Below are positions 6,399 to 14,062 of a stretch of DNA of 17,381 nt, piece by piece. Position 1 is the stretch's first letter. Each line of letters begins with the position of its first letter. The stretch lies in contig DKVC01000165.1 in assembly GCA_002490995.1 (NCBI GenBank), forward strand, positions 1-17,381, read 5' to 3'. Source of the DNA: Lachnospiraceae bacterium UBA7188 (GTDB taxonomy: Bacteria; Bacillota; Clostridia; Lachnospirales; Lachnospiraceae). The position numbers and the translations under genes were made by a program. The notes beneath the pieces are model-generated. The model was not told the DNA's origin. It worked only from the letters and a program-made list of their open reading frames with translations, and ran no database searches.

Positions 6399-7349
6399 AT
6401 GAAGCCGTTTTATGAAAGCAAAGACTGTTTGATACAAGCTTATGAGTCGGTTCATCTGGAGTTCCCGGAGCATCTGCATGACCATATTGAGATATTGCTG
6501 GTTGATGAAGGCAGTATTGCAGTACGAGTCATGGATAAAAGCCGGCTGCTGGGGAAGGGGGATTGTGCTGTGATTTTTCCGCAGCAGATTCACAGCTACC
6601 ATACACCTGCGGAAAGCCGGACCAGGCTGTATATCTTTGACGATTCGCTTACCGGCAGGTATCTGCATGCGATCCGGAAGTGCAGTCCCGTGCAGCCTTT
6701 TTTGAGCGCAGAGGAGCTGTCTGAGGACGGGGTGCTGGCTTTGGACAGATTATACGGTCTTTCCTGCGATAAGTGTGAGGCGCAGGCGGATGGGGTCGTG
6801 GGTACGGTTGATTCGGCTGTTGGCGGAAAAACAGCTATTGCCGAAAATGCCGGCAGTGAACCGAAACTTACAGCCTATACAGGGGCATCCGCCGAAAAAT
6901 CCGCGAGTGTGCAGAAAGCACCGGCCCCGAATGCGGAAGAACTGTGTGCGGCATGGATACAGGTTTTATTTGCACTGATATGGCATAGGCTGTCGCCGGA
7001 AAGGCGTAGCAAGTCAGAGGGGATGGAACTGACATGCCAGGTAGTGCAATATGTCATGGAGCATTTTCAGGAGCCTTTAACCCTGGAAATACTGGCACAG
7101 GAGCTGCATGTAAATAAATATTATATTTCCCATATTTTTTCCGACAGGCTGCAGATCCGCTTCCGAAGGTATCTGAACCATATCCGGCTGGAATATGCTG
7201 CGGAACTGATGAAAGAAGGCAGCGATTCACTGATCGATATCTGTATGGAAGCGGGGTTTAACAGCCAGCGCAGTTTTAACCGCGCATTTGTGGAGATCAC
7301 AGGGATGACGCCCATGGAATACCGGGAGTCAGCTGTCGGGAAGAAGTGA
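6399..7349 (+). CDS. AraC-family transcriptional regulator
   Basis: 316 residues from ATG 6399, which has AGGAGAG (6384-6390) at 8 bases; an in-frame ATG at 6345 lacks such a site and overlaps the promoter. Residues 1-90 form a cupin sensor domain (HLHDHIEILLVDEG, GDCAVIFPQQIHSYH). Residues about 215-310 hold the two AraC helix-turn-helices (LTLEILAQELHVNKYYISHIF and DICMEAGFNSQRSFNRAF). Between them residues about 125-178 form a low-complexity Ala/Gly/Ser/Lys-rich insert (such as GGKTAIAENAGSEPK) that is not part of the usual core. It probably senses a sugar and controls the divergent thuA-like/oxidoreductase operon. Confidence 0.92.
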   Translation: MKPFYESKDCLIQAYESVHLEFPEHLHDHIEILLVDEGSIAVRVMDKSRLLGKGDCAVIFPQQIHSYHTPAESRTRLYIFDDSLTGRYLHAIRKCSPVQPFLSAEELSEDGVLALDRLYGLSCDKCEAQADGVVGTVDSAVGGKTAIAENAGSEPKLTAYTGASAEKSASVQKAPAPNAEELCAAWIQVLFALIWHRLSPERRSKSEGMELTCQVVQYVMEHFQEPLTLEILAQELHVNKYYISHIFSDRLQIRFRRYLNHIRLEYAAELMKEGSDSLIDICMEAGFNSQRSFNRAFVEITGMTPMEYRESAVGKK

Positions 7350-7547
7350 TTTTCGAGGAGGCGCATGTTCTGCTGCCTGGGATATGAGGAAGAGAATGGC
7401 GGGTGCGGGGATGAATTTCGTTGCATTTTGGGTTATAGAGTGTAGATGTTTATCGGGTGATTTTACTAAACCGGGATTTTAGAGCATCCATGAGATGAGG
7501 CTTAGAGATTCAGGGCGGCTTTGGGAGCGGAAAAGGAGGCAGGCGTC

Positions 7548-7931
7548 ATGTTTGAACAGGATTATATTATGCGCGTTATCAAGGAAATGGTGAGGATGCT
7601 TTTAAAGCTGCTGTTTCATATTGACACGGAATCACCCACGGCAGAAGTGTTAAAGGGGGCGGAACAAAAGGAGACACTGGAATCCCTCCTGGATATGGTT
7701 GACGATGGTAACATTAATGAGGCTGAAAACAGAGTCTGGGAACTGGTTTCCGAAAAGAGTCCGGATGCCCTGGAGGTAGCGCTTCTTTTCTATTCCTGCC
7801 TCAATGACAAGACAGATGATTTCCTTGCGGAGCACGATTTTCAAAGAGAGGAGATAAAAGAGGGACTGGACAGGCTGGTATCGGAATATGGGTTAGGAAG
7901 TCTGGCAAGCGTGTTTTTAGAGGATATCTGA
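7548..7931 (+). CDS. DUF6483-like protein
   Basis: 127 residues from ATG 7548, with AAGGAGG (7533-7539) 8 bases upstream. The N-terminus MFEQDYIMRVIKEMVRMLLK and then LLFHIDTESP is what I associate with the DUF6483 family of Clostridia; the name is from memory and not certain. The rest is helical and acidic, resembling tetratricopeptide-like helical hairpins (NEAENRVWELVSEKSPDALEVALLFY). There is no signal peptide. The 198 bases before it (7350-7547) hold no gene and no convincing promoter. Function unknown. Confidence 0.75.
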   Translation: MFEQDYIMRVIKEMVRMLLKLLFHIDTESPTAEVLKGAEQKETLESLLDMVDDGNINEAENRVWELVSEKSPDALEVALLFYSCLNDKTDDFLAEHDFQREEIKEGLDRLVSEYGLGSLASVFLEDI

Positions 7932-7965
7932 GGGTAGGAAGAGATTCGGAAGCAGACGAAATAAG

Positions 7966-8154
7966 GTGTCAAAACAGGAGTTAAGGGCTGTGAAAGCATA
8001 TCGGCTGACAACAGACGGCATATACGATTCGGACGGCACATTTGAGAAACACCGGATACAGGAAGTGCCGGATATAGGAATCGGATGTAAAAACGGAAGA
8101 AAATATGACTTGGAAACAGGGCGAGCGGGCGACGGGAGGAGGAAGGAATGCTGA
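7966..8154 (+). CDS. Possible small ORF, 62 aa (doubtful)
   Basis: A GTG-started frame runs from the DUF6483-like gene to the next gene, overlapping its start by 7 bases. The product has a protein-like stretch (KAYRLTTDGIYDSDGTFEKH) but a low-complexity Arg/Gly-rich end. The upstream AATAAGG is too close to the GTG to be a good ribosome site. No family is recognised. It could be a relic or chance frame in the 216-base gap. Confidence 0.25.
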   Translation: MSKQELRAVKAYRLTTDGIYDSDGTFEKHRIQEVPDIGIGCKNGRKYDLETGRAGDGRRKEC

Positions 8155-9224
8155 TTCGAAGGTATGCTCCGGCGGACTGCAGGGAGCTGGCGGAACTTTT
8201 TTATCACACGGTTCACCAGGTGAACGCGAAGGATTACACGAAAGAACAGCTGGATGCGTGGGCCTCCGGCAAAGTGGATTTAGAGCAGTGGAACCGGTCT
8301 TTGCTGGAGCATTACAGTGTGGTTGCGGTTGAGGACCAGGTGATAACGGGGTTCGGGGATATCGATAGGACGGGATATCTTGACCGATTGTACGTTCATA
8401 AAGACTATCAGGGCAGAGGGATTGCCACTGCCATCTGTGATGCATTGGAGAGCACGGCGCAGGGAAATATTACCGTTCATGCATCCATTACGGCAAAACC
8501 GTTTTTCGAAAGAAGGGGCTATCGGGTTTTAAAAGAGCAGCAGGTGGAACGGCAGGGAATATTCCTGACAAATTATGTTATGGAGAAGCCTGCGCGAGAT
8601 AAGCCTTTGACAGAAAATACGCCTTTCCTGGAAACGGAGCGTCTGATATTGCGAAAATTTACGAAACAGGATTTGCCTGCCCTGTTTGCCATTTACAGTG
8701 ATGAAGAAGCAAATCGGTTTCTGCCCTGGTTTCCGCTGAAGACCATGGATGAGACGGAGATTTTATGGAAGAAACAGTATGAAGATGCGTATGCCCGGGA
8801 GCGTGCTTATCAATATGCAATCTGTTTAAAGCAAAATGATATTCCGATTGGGTATCTGCATGTTAATATTATGGATGAAAGTCATGACCTGGGCTATGGA
8901 TTGCGGACGGAATTTTGGCACAGGGGCATTGCAGCCGAAGCAGGGAAAGCTGTGATTGAGAGGGTAAAAAGGGATGGTTTACCATATATTACTGCTACGC
9001 ATGACATTTGTAATCCCCGCAGCGGAGGGGTAATGCGGCAGTTGGGGATGCAGTATCAGTATTCCTATGAGGAACAGTGGCAGCCGAAGGATATTCCGGT
9101 TACTTTCCGGATGTACCAGCTGAATCTGGACGGTGAAAAGGACAGAGTGTATAGAAAGTATTGGGAGAACTCGGAGATACATTTTATTGAAGAGGAGATG
9201 CGGCGGTTATGGACAGGAAAATGA
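8148..9224 (+). CDS. Tandem two-domain GNAT acetyltransferase
   Basis: 358 residues from ATG 8148, with GGAGGAGG-type ribosome sites just upstream. Residues 1-150 are one GNAT domain, with acetyl-CoA loop DYQGRGIATA (86-95) and the C-terminal KPFFERRGYRVLKE typical of PF13673-like enzymes. Residues 155-345 are a second GNAT domain of the RimJ/RimL type, starting LETERLILRKFTKQDLPALF with loop FWHRGIAAEAG (256-266). GNAT enzymes move acetyl from acetyl-CoA to amino groups of proteins, antibiotics or small molecules; substrates cannot be assigned. The two domains come from different subfamilies, so this is a fusion and not a recent duplication. The esterase gene follows after 46 bases. Confidence 0.9.
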   Translation: MLIRRYAPADCRELAELFYHTVHQVNAKDYTKEQLDAWASGKVDLEQWNRSLLEHYSVVAVEDQVITGFGDIDRTGYLDRLYVHKDYQGRGIATAICDALESTAQGNITVHASITAKPFFERRGYRVLKEQQVERQGIFLTNYVMEKPARDKPLTENTPFLETERLILRKFTKQDLPALFAIYSDEEANRFLPWFPLKTMDETEILWKKQYEDAYARERAYQYAICLKQNDIPIGYLHVNIMDESHDLGYGLRTEFWHRGIAAEAGKAVIERVKRDGLPYITATHDICNPRSGGVMRQLGMQYQYSYEEQWQPKDIPVTFRMYQLNLDGEKDRVYRKYWENSEIHFIEEEMRRLWTGK

Positions 9225-9270
9225 TGATTGACGTGGATTAATTTCAAAACAGACAAGGAGGAAGCAAAAA

Positions 9271-10077
9271 ATGGCACTGTTACACGTAGATTTCTTTTCA
9301 ACGGTGCTCGGGATGAGCATGAACATGGATGTGATACTGCCCCAGCAGACCTGGGGGCAGATCGGAATGGAGGGGAAAGGCGCAGACGGAAAGGTGAAGA
9401 CCGTGTATCTGCTCCACGGCATGAGCGATGACCACACAATCTGGCAGAGAAGGACGTCTATCGAGCGTTACGCCAGCAAGCTGGGAATCGCCGTGGTGAT
9501 GCCGACCACGCATCTGGCATTTTACACGGACACTTCCTACGGGATGAAATACTGGACGTTCATTTCTCAGGAACTGCCCAAAATCTGCCGGGAATTCTTT
9601 CCTCAGATGTCGGCGGAGCGGGAGGATACCCTGGCTGCGGGATTGTCCATGGGCGGTTACGGGGCGTGGAAGCTGGGACTGGGAGCCGGCGACACCTTCG
9701 GCGCGGCTGCTTCTCTGTCCGGGGCGCTGGACATTTTGGAAGATTATTGCAGAAATAAAGCGCAGAATTCGGAGCGCCTTGCTCTTTTCGAAGGCATTTT
9801 TACTTCCGAGGAAGCGCTTGCAGGGTCGGACAATGATCTGATGGCCCTGGCGGAACGGCTTGCGGAGGGAGATAAAGATTTGCCCAGGCTGTATGCGTGG
9901 TGCGGCACAGAAGATTTTCTGTACCAGGGGAACCTGAAGGCATGGGAGCATGTGAAGAAGCTGGGCTATGACCTGACCTGCGAGGCGTCTGCGGGGGATC
10001 ATCAGTGGAAATACTGGGATGCCAAAATCCAGGATGTGCTCCGCTGGTGGCTGAGGACGGATATGGATCTGCAGTAA
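9271..10077 (+). CDS. Esterase-D/EstA-type alpha/beta-hydrolase
   Basis: 268 residues from ATG 9271, preceded by AAGGAGG. It belongs to the esterase family of PF00756 (EstA tributyrin esterase, S-formylglutathione hydrolase relatives). Visible features are the oxyanion-side motif YLLHGMSDDHTIW (46-58), the nucleophile elbow AGLSMGGYGAW with S126, a probable acid D215 in CGTEDFLY and the catalytic H244 in GDHQWKYWD. No signal peptide is present, so it should act in the cytoplasm on short-chain acyl esters. The response regulator gene starts 31 bases after it, so the two could share a transcript. Confidence 0.92.
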   Translation: MALLHVDFFSTVLGMSMNMDVILPQQTWGQIGMEGKGADGKVKTVYLLHGMSDDHTIWQRRTSIERYASKLGIAVVMPTTHLAFYTDTSYGMKYWTFISQELPKICREFFPQMSAEREDTLAAGLSMGGYGAWKLGLGAGDTFGAAASLSGALDILEDYCRNKAQNSERLALFEGIFTSEEALAGSDNDLMALAERLAEGDKDLPRLYAWCGTEDFLYQGNLKAWEHVKKLGYDLTCEASAGDHQWKYWDAKIQDVLRWWLRTDMDLQ

Positions 10078-10108
10078 CAGGTGTATTTTGTGAGGGAAGG
10101 AGGCTGCC

Positions 10109-10786
10109 ATGCGGATTCTGCTTGCCGAGGACGAAAGGGAGCTTGCGAAAGCCCTGAAGTTTCTGCTGGAAAAAAATAAGTTTTCTGTGGATACCGCATA
10201 TGACGGAGAGGAGGCTCTCGACTGCTTCCACAGTGCGGAATATGACGTTATTGTGCTGGATATCATGATGCCGAAGGTAAACGGGATGGATGTGCTGAAG
10301 ACAATCCGCAGGGAGAAGTCAGATGTCCCTGTGATGATGCTGACGGCCAGGGCGGAGATTGAAGACCGTGTTGAAGGGCTGGAGGCAGGAGCGGACGATT
10401 ATCTGCCCAAGCCCTTTGCCAGCCGGGAATTCATTGCGAGAGTGAAAGCGCTTTCCAGACGTAACACGGGATACACGGACAGGATTCTGGCTTTTGAGGA
10501 TGTGCAGCTGGACTGCAACCGGTATGAGCTTGTCTGCGGTAAGGAAAGCGTGCGCCTGAACAACAAAGAGTTTCAGCTGGCGGAACTGTTTATGAAGCAT
10601 CCCCATTTCGTATTTTCCACCAGCCATCTGATGGATAAGATATGGGGACAGGACTCGGAGGCAGAGATTGACGTAGTCTGGACATACATCGGGTTTGTGC
10701 GGAAAAAATTCAGACAGGTAGGAAGCCGGGCAGAGATCAGGACGATTCGTGGAGCCGGCTATTCGCTGGAGGGAGACAAATGCTGA
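10109..10786 (+). CDS. OmpR/PhoB-type response regulator
   Basis: 225 residues. The receiver domain (1-115) has the acidic pair E7/D8, phospho-acceptor D51 in VIVLDIMMP, the switch Thr in MMLTARAE and the conserved Lys in LPKPF. The winged-helix DNA-binding domain (about 130-223) ends IRTIRGAGYSLEGD. AAGGAGG lies upstream of ATG 10109. Its last 7 bases overlap the start of the sensor kinase gene, the usual sign of a coupled two-component pair. Likely targets are its own operon and perhaps the downstream VTC operon, where TTTCA direct repeats precede a -10 like sequence. Confidence 0.95.
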   Translation: MRILLAEDERELAKALKFLLEKNKFSVDTAYDGEEALDCFHSAEYDVIVLDIMMPKVNGMDVLKTIRREKSDVPVMMLTARAEIEDRVEGLEAGADDYLPKPFASREFIARVKALSRRNTGYTDRILAFEDVQLDCNRYELVCGKESVRLNNKEFQLAELFMKHPHFVFSTSHLMDKIWGQDSEAEIDVVWTYIGFVRKKFRQVGSRAEIRTIRGAGYSLEGDKC

Positions 10787-12003
10787 AAAAGATGCAGCGC
10801 CGGTTTATTCTGGCGGCAATGGCGGCTTTCGGGACGGTTACATTGGTTTTGCTGGCCGGAATCAATATCGTCAATTATTACCGCACTGCGGCAGCCCAGG
10901 ATGATATGGTGCAGAGCCTGCTGCAGAGGGAAACGCGTCTGGCAGAGCGTCCCGGGGCTGTTCCGCCTCCTGTGGGAGATATGCCCTGGGGCGGCCCGGA
11001 AGCAGAATTTACCACCCGCTTTTTTGCAGTTCATTATGACCTGTCAGGGCGGGTGCGTTTTATATCAAGGGACCATATTTCCTCCGTAGATGAAGAGACA
11101 GCGGAGGAATATGCGGAGGCGGTTCTGGAAAAGAGCCGGAAGAAAGGGTATTACGGGGAATATCGTTACAGGGTGAGCGAGGGCGGGACGGGAATGACCG
11201 TGCTGTTCCTGAATGCGGCGGGACCGCTGCAGTACATGCGCTCGCTTTTTTTGGTGTCCTCTGCCATAGGCGCAGCCAGCCTGCTGGTGGTTTTGGGGCT
11301 GGTGGTGTTTTTTTCCAGGTATGCCGTCAAGCCTTATATGAAAAATATAGAAAGGCAGAAGCGCTTTATCACGGATGCAGGGCATGAGCTGAAGACGCCG
11401 ATTACTTCCATCGCTGCCAGCGCCGACATTGCGGCAATGGAATATGAGGGGGATGAGTGGATAGACAATATTCGGAAGCAGACGGCGCGCCTGGCAAAGC
11501 TGGTGGGGGACATGGTGGCATTGTCCAGGCTGGACGAGGAGGCGCCGCTGCCGGAAAAGGCTGTGTTTTCACTGAGCGATGCGGCATGGGAGACGGCTGA
11601 GCCGTTTGCTGTCCTGGCGAAGGCGGAGGGAAAGACATATACGCAAAATATAGAAGAAAAACTGACGCTGTACGGAGACCGGGGCACGGTGCAGCAGATG
11701 ATTTCCATTTTGCTTGACAACGCAATAAAATATTCCGGCGAAAACGGGGAAATCCGCCTGGATATTTACCGTAGGAGGGGAAAAATATGCATTGAGGTTT
11801 TCAATACCTGCAATCTTCCGGACATTTCGGATCTGGGAAGGCTGTTTGACCGTTTTTACCGGGTGGATGAATCCCGTTCCAGCCGCACCGGCGGTACGGG
11901 GATAGGACTGTCCATGGCCCAGGCGATTGCTGAGGCGCACGGAGGACGGATTGGGGTGAGGAGTGAGGAAGGGAAGAGGATCTGGTTTCAGGTGGTTTTG
12001 TAG
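10780..12003 (+). CDS. Two-component sensor histidine kinase
   Basis: 407 residues, overlapping the response regulator by 7 bases. Membrane segments are at about 9-32 and 155-179, enclosing an extracytoplasmic loop of about 120 residues that has no recognised sensor domain and contains a Pro-rich stretch (PPPVGDMPWGGP). The H-box FITDAGHELKTPIT carries phospho-acceptor H202. The ATP-binding domain has the N-box LLDNAIKYS (N314), an F-box region (GRLFDRFYRVDESRS) and the G2 motif GGTGIGLS. It should phosphorylate the regulator encoded just upstream. A decayed paralogue of its ATP-binding domain lies at 2570-2708. No terminator is visible after the stop. Confidence 0.95.
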   Translation: MLKKMQRRFILAAMAAFGTVTLVLLAGINIVNYYRTAAAQDDMVQSLLQRETRLAERPGAVPPPVGDMPWGGPEAEFTTRFFAVHYDLSGRVRFISRDHISSVDEETAEEYAEAVLEKSRKKGYYGEYRYRVSEGGTGMTVLFLNAAGPLQYMRSLFLVSSAIGAASLLVVLGLVVFFSRYAVKPYMKNIERQKRFITDAGHELKTPITSIAASADIAAMEYEGDEWIDNIRKQTARLAKLVGDMVALSRLDEEAPLPEKAVFSLSDAAWETAEPFAVLAKAEGKTYTQNIEEKLTLYGDRGTVQQMISILLDNAIKYSGENGEIRLDIYRRRGKICIEVFNTCNLPDISDLGRLFDRFYRVDESRSSRTGGTGIGLSMAQAIAEAHGGRIGVRSEEGKRIWFQVVL

Positions 12004-12005
12004 GG

Positions 12006-12100
12006 TTTCACTTTCTGTTTCATGTCGTGATATTTCAAGAAATTTTTCAGAAAATAAACACATATTTTTTCAGGTACATTTCAGGAGGCATTTTTATACT
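12006..12100 (+). promoter_or_regulatory. TTTCA direct repeats before a TATACT -10 like element
   Basis: Six TTTCA pentamers start at 12006, 12018, 12033, 12045, 12068 and 12079, with spacings of 12, 15, 12, 23 and 11, close to one or two DNA turns. TATACT at 12095-12100 matches the -10 consensus in five of six bases but has no good -35; the last repeats occupy that place. This arrangement is what an OmpR-type activator site looks like. The region is AT-rich, so chance must be considered. It would give a leader of about 320 bases containing the tandem repeats. Confidence 0.4.
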
Positions 12101-12410
12101 TCTTAGGTACTGCCGGAAATAACTTGCGCAGGCTGTTCAGGGTAAAGCTGATAAAATCAATGAATTCGCTATAAGCCTGCACAGGTTATTTGGAGGCATT
12201 TCCTAAGGAACTGCCGGAAAATAACTTGCGCAAGCCGTTCAGGGTAAACCTGATAAAATCAATGAATTCCGCTATAAGCCTGTGCAGGTTATTTGGAGGC
12301 ATTTCCTAAGGAACTGCCGGAAAATAACTTGCGCAAGCTGTTCAGGGTAAACCTGATAAAATCAATGAATTTCGCTATAAGCCCGCGCAGGTTATTTGGA
12401 GGCATTTCCT
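12084..12410. repeat. Three tandem ~103-bp structured units plus a partial fourth
   Basis: Units start at GGAGGC: 12084-12191 (108 bp), 12192-12294 (103), 12295-12397 (103), with a 13-base start of a fourth at 12398. Units 2 and 3 are almost identical; unit 1 is more diverged. In units 2 and 3 GGCA-TTTCCTAAGGAAC-TGCC folds into a hairpin. In all three, AATAACTTGCGCA pairs with TGCACAGGTTATT-type sequence across the unit, using G-U pairs. TCAGG/CCTGA forms an inner hairpin in units 2 and 3. No T-run follows, so these are not terminators. They fill most of the 428-base gap between the kinase and the VTC gene. I do not recognise a known riboswitch. Confidence 0.9.
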
Positions 12411-12431
12411 TACACAGCTGGAGGTGTGAAA

Positions 12432-13124
12432 ATGGATCAGAAGCAATGTTTTCGCCATGAATTGAAATACGGAATCGGATATCCGCAATATCTGGAGCTC
12501 AGGAGCCGCCTGCAGGCTGTCATGAAGGCAGACTCTCATGCGGGAACGGACGGGCGCTATCTGATACGCAGCATTTATTTCGATAATTATGCTGATAAGG
12601 CGCTGCGCGAGAAACGGGACGGCGTTTCCACACGGGAGAAGTTCAGGATAAGATACTATAATGACGATTTTTCGTTTATTACTTTGGAGAAAAAAGCCAA
12701 GAACAACAATTTCTGTATGAAAACCGACGCGGAAATCACGGAGGAGGAATGCAGACGGCTGTTGGAGGGGGATCTAAACTGGATGAGAGGGCATCCCGCA
12801 GCCCTGGTACGGGAACTGTATGCGAAGATGCGATATCAGATACTGCGCCCCAGGGTACTGGTATCCTACATCAGGGAACCCTACATCTATGCCGCCGGAA
12901 ACGTGAGGGTCACTTTCGATTCCGACATCCGGACTACGCTGTATCACGGAACCTTTCTGGAGAAAAAGGTAGCGGACATCGGCACTGCAGAGCATCCCCG
13001 GGATATGGTGCTGGAAGTCAAATATGATGCTTTTCTGCCTGAGGTGATCAGGAGCATCATTCAGACGGACACTTTGCGGCAGCAGGCATTTTCCAAATAT
13101 GAAGCGTGCAGGCGATTCGGGTAG
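12432..13124 (+). CDS. VTC-domain (polyphosphate polymerase-like) protein
   Basis: 230 residues from ATG 12432, with GGAGG (12420-12424) 7 bases upstream; an in-frame TTG at 12396 lies inside the repeat and is rejected. The VTC/CYTH tunnel-fold signatures are present in order: RHELKYGI (8-15), YLIRSIYFDN (43-52), KFRIRYYN (70-77), LEKKAK (85-90), RVTFDSDIRT (159-168), MVLEVKYDAFLPEVI (192-206) and FSKYEACRR (220-228). In yeast Vtc4 this domain polymerises ATP gamma-phosphate into polyphosphate using basic and acidic tunnel residues. Whether bacterial operon members make polyphosphate is not established. It is soluble with no signal peptide, and is followed by DUF4956 and CotH genes. Confidence 0.93.
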   Translation: MDQKQCFRHELKYGIGYPQYLELRSRLQAVMKADSHAGTDGRYLIRSIYFDNYADKALREKRDGVSTREKFRIRYYNDDFSFITLEKKAKNNNFCMKTDAEITEEECRRLLEGDLNWMRGHPAALVRELYAKMRYQILRPRVLVSYIREPYIYAAGNVRVTFDSDIRTTLYHGTFLEKKVADIGTAEHPRDMVLEVKYDAFLPEVIRSIIQTDTLRQQAFSKYEACRRFG

Positions 13125-13207
13125 AAGAGGTTTCTGCCTGGAACACTGTATCAGTAGTTTCCCGACAATTAAACATTTGCCGATGTAAATATATAACAAG
13201 CGGATGT

Positions 13208-13347
13208 CTCTGTATTGCAGAGCAGGAAACCAGAAAATAAATGTGCCTGCAAGTATAGAAAGCTGCGTTCTGAGTGCTTTGGGTTATCGAATTGCGTACA
13301 GAGCAATAAGGATGACAGTTTTGCTTGATTAATAAACGTAATTACGT
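13208..13347. promoter_or_regulatory. Spacer between VTC and DUF4956 genes: hairpin and palindrome
   Basis: The 266-base gap 13125-13390 holds no gene. CTCTG-TATTG-CAGAG (13208-13222) is a small hairpin without a T-run. ACGTAATTACGT (13336-13347) is a perfect 12-base palindrome 43 bases before the DUF4956 start. The palindrome could be an operator or cleavage/attenuation site that sets the DUF4956/CotH level apart from VTC. No convincing promoter is visible. Confidence 0.3.
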
Positions 13348-13390
13348 CATGCGTACACATAACAAAGGTTTTGTAATGGAGGAAAGAAAA

Positions 13391-14062
13391 ATGACATTCA
13401 ATGATATTTTTAAATCCAGTTTTCTGGAAAGCGTAACGGAATTTTCAGCGGTGGACACTTTGATCGGCATGGTGTTTGCGCTGGTTATCGGATTGTTTAT
13501 CTTCATGGTTTATAAAAAGACTTTTAACGGGGTCATGTACTCCTCGGGATTTGCCATGACGCTTGTAGGGCTGGCTCTGGTGACCACGCTGGTAATCATG
13601 GCGGTAACTTCCAACGTGGTGCTTTCGCTGGGCATGGTGGGCGCGCTCTCCATTGTGCGTTTCCGGGCAGCCATTAAGGAACCTGTGGAAATCGTGTATC
13701 TGTTCTGGTCAATTGCAGTGGGAATCGTTATAGGAGCCGGTATGATACCGCTGGCTGTCATCGGTTCCGCCATTATCGGGATTATCCTGATTTTGTTTGC
13801 AAACCGTAAAGTGCATGAAAATCCCTATCTTCTGGTCCTGAACTGCAGTGACGAGAAGGCGGAAGACACTGCGTTGAAGCTGGCGGAAAAAGCTGTGGCT
13901 CGGTTTGCGGTGAAGTCCAAGACAGTAAATGCCTCCGGAATTGAACTGACAGCGGAAATCCGTATGAAAGACGCAGGGACTGCTTTTGTCAATCAGCTCA
14001 GCTCCGTGGACGGGGTTAATTGTGCTACTCTTGTAAGCTATAATGGAGAATATATGTCATGA
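13391..14062 (+). CDS. DUF4956 integral membrane protein
   Basis: 223 residues from ATG 13391, with GGAGG (13378-13382) 8 bases upstream; earlier in-frame starts lack one. Four hydrophobic segments lie at about 21-41, 52-72, 75-89 (partial) and 103-137. The signature LGMVGALSIVRFRAAIKEP (80-98) is the conserved core of DUF4956. A soluble C-terminal domain of about 80 residues (143-223) has an alternating alpha/beta pattern like a ferredoxin fold. The protein probably acts as a membrane partner, channel or scaffold for the VTC and CotH proteins; its chemistry is unknown. The stop overlaps the CotH start by four bases (ATGA), so the two are translationally coupled. Confidence 0.92.
   Translation: MTFNDIFKSSFLESVTEFSAVDTLIGMVFALVIGLFIFMVYKKTFNGVMYSSGFAMTLVGLALVTTLVIMAVTSNVVLSLGMVGALSIVRFRAAIKEPVEIVYLFWSIAVGIVIGAGMIPLAVIGSAIIGIILILFANRKVHENPYLLVLNCSDEKAEDTALKLAEKAVARFAVKSKTVNASGIELTAEIRMKDAGTAFVNQLSSVDGVNCATLVSYNGEYMS

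Noticed and set aside
12084..12410. CRISPR array
   Set aside because: The units are nearly identical along their full 103 bases, with no short repeat and variable spacer pattern, and there are no cas genes nearby.
12396..12431. Upstream TTG start extending the VTC protein by 12 residues
   Set aside because: The extension lies inside the tandem repeat, and ATG 12432 has a well-placed GGAGG.
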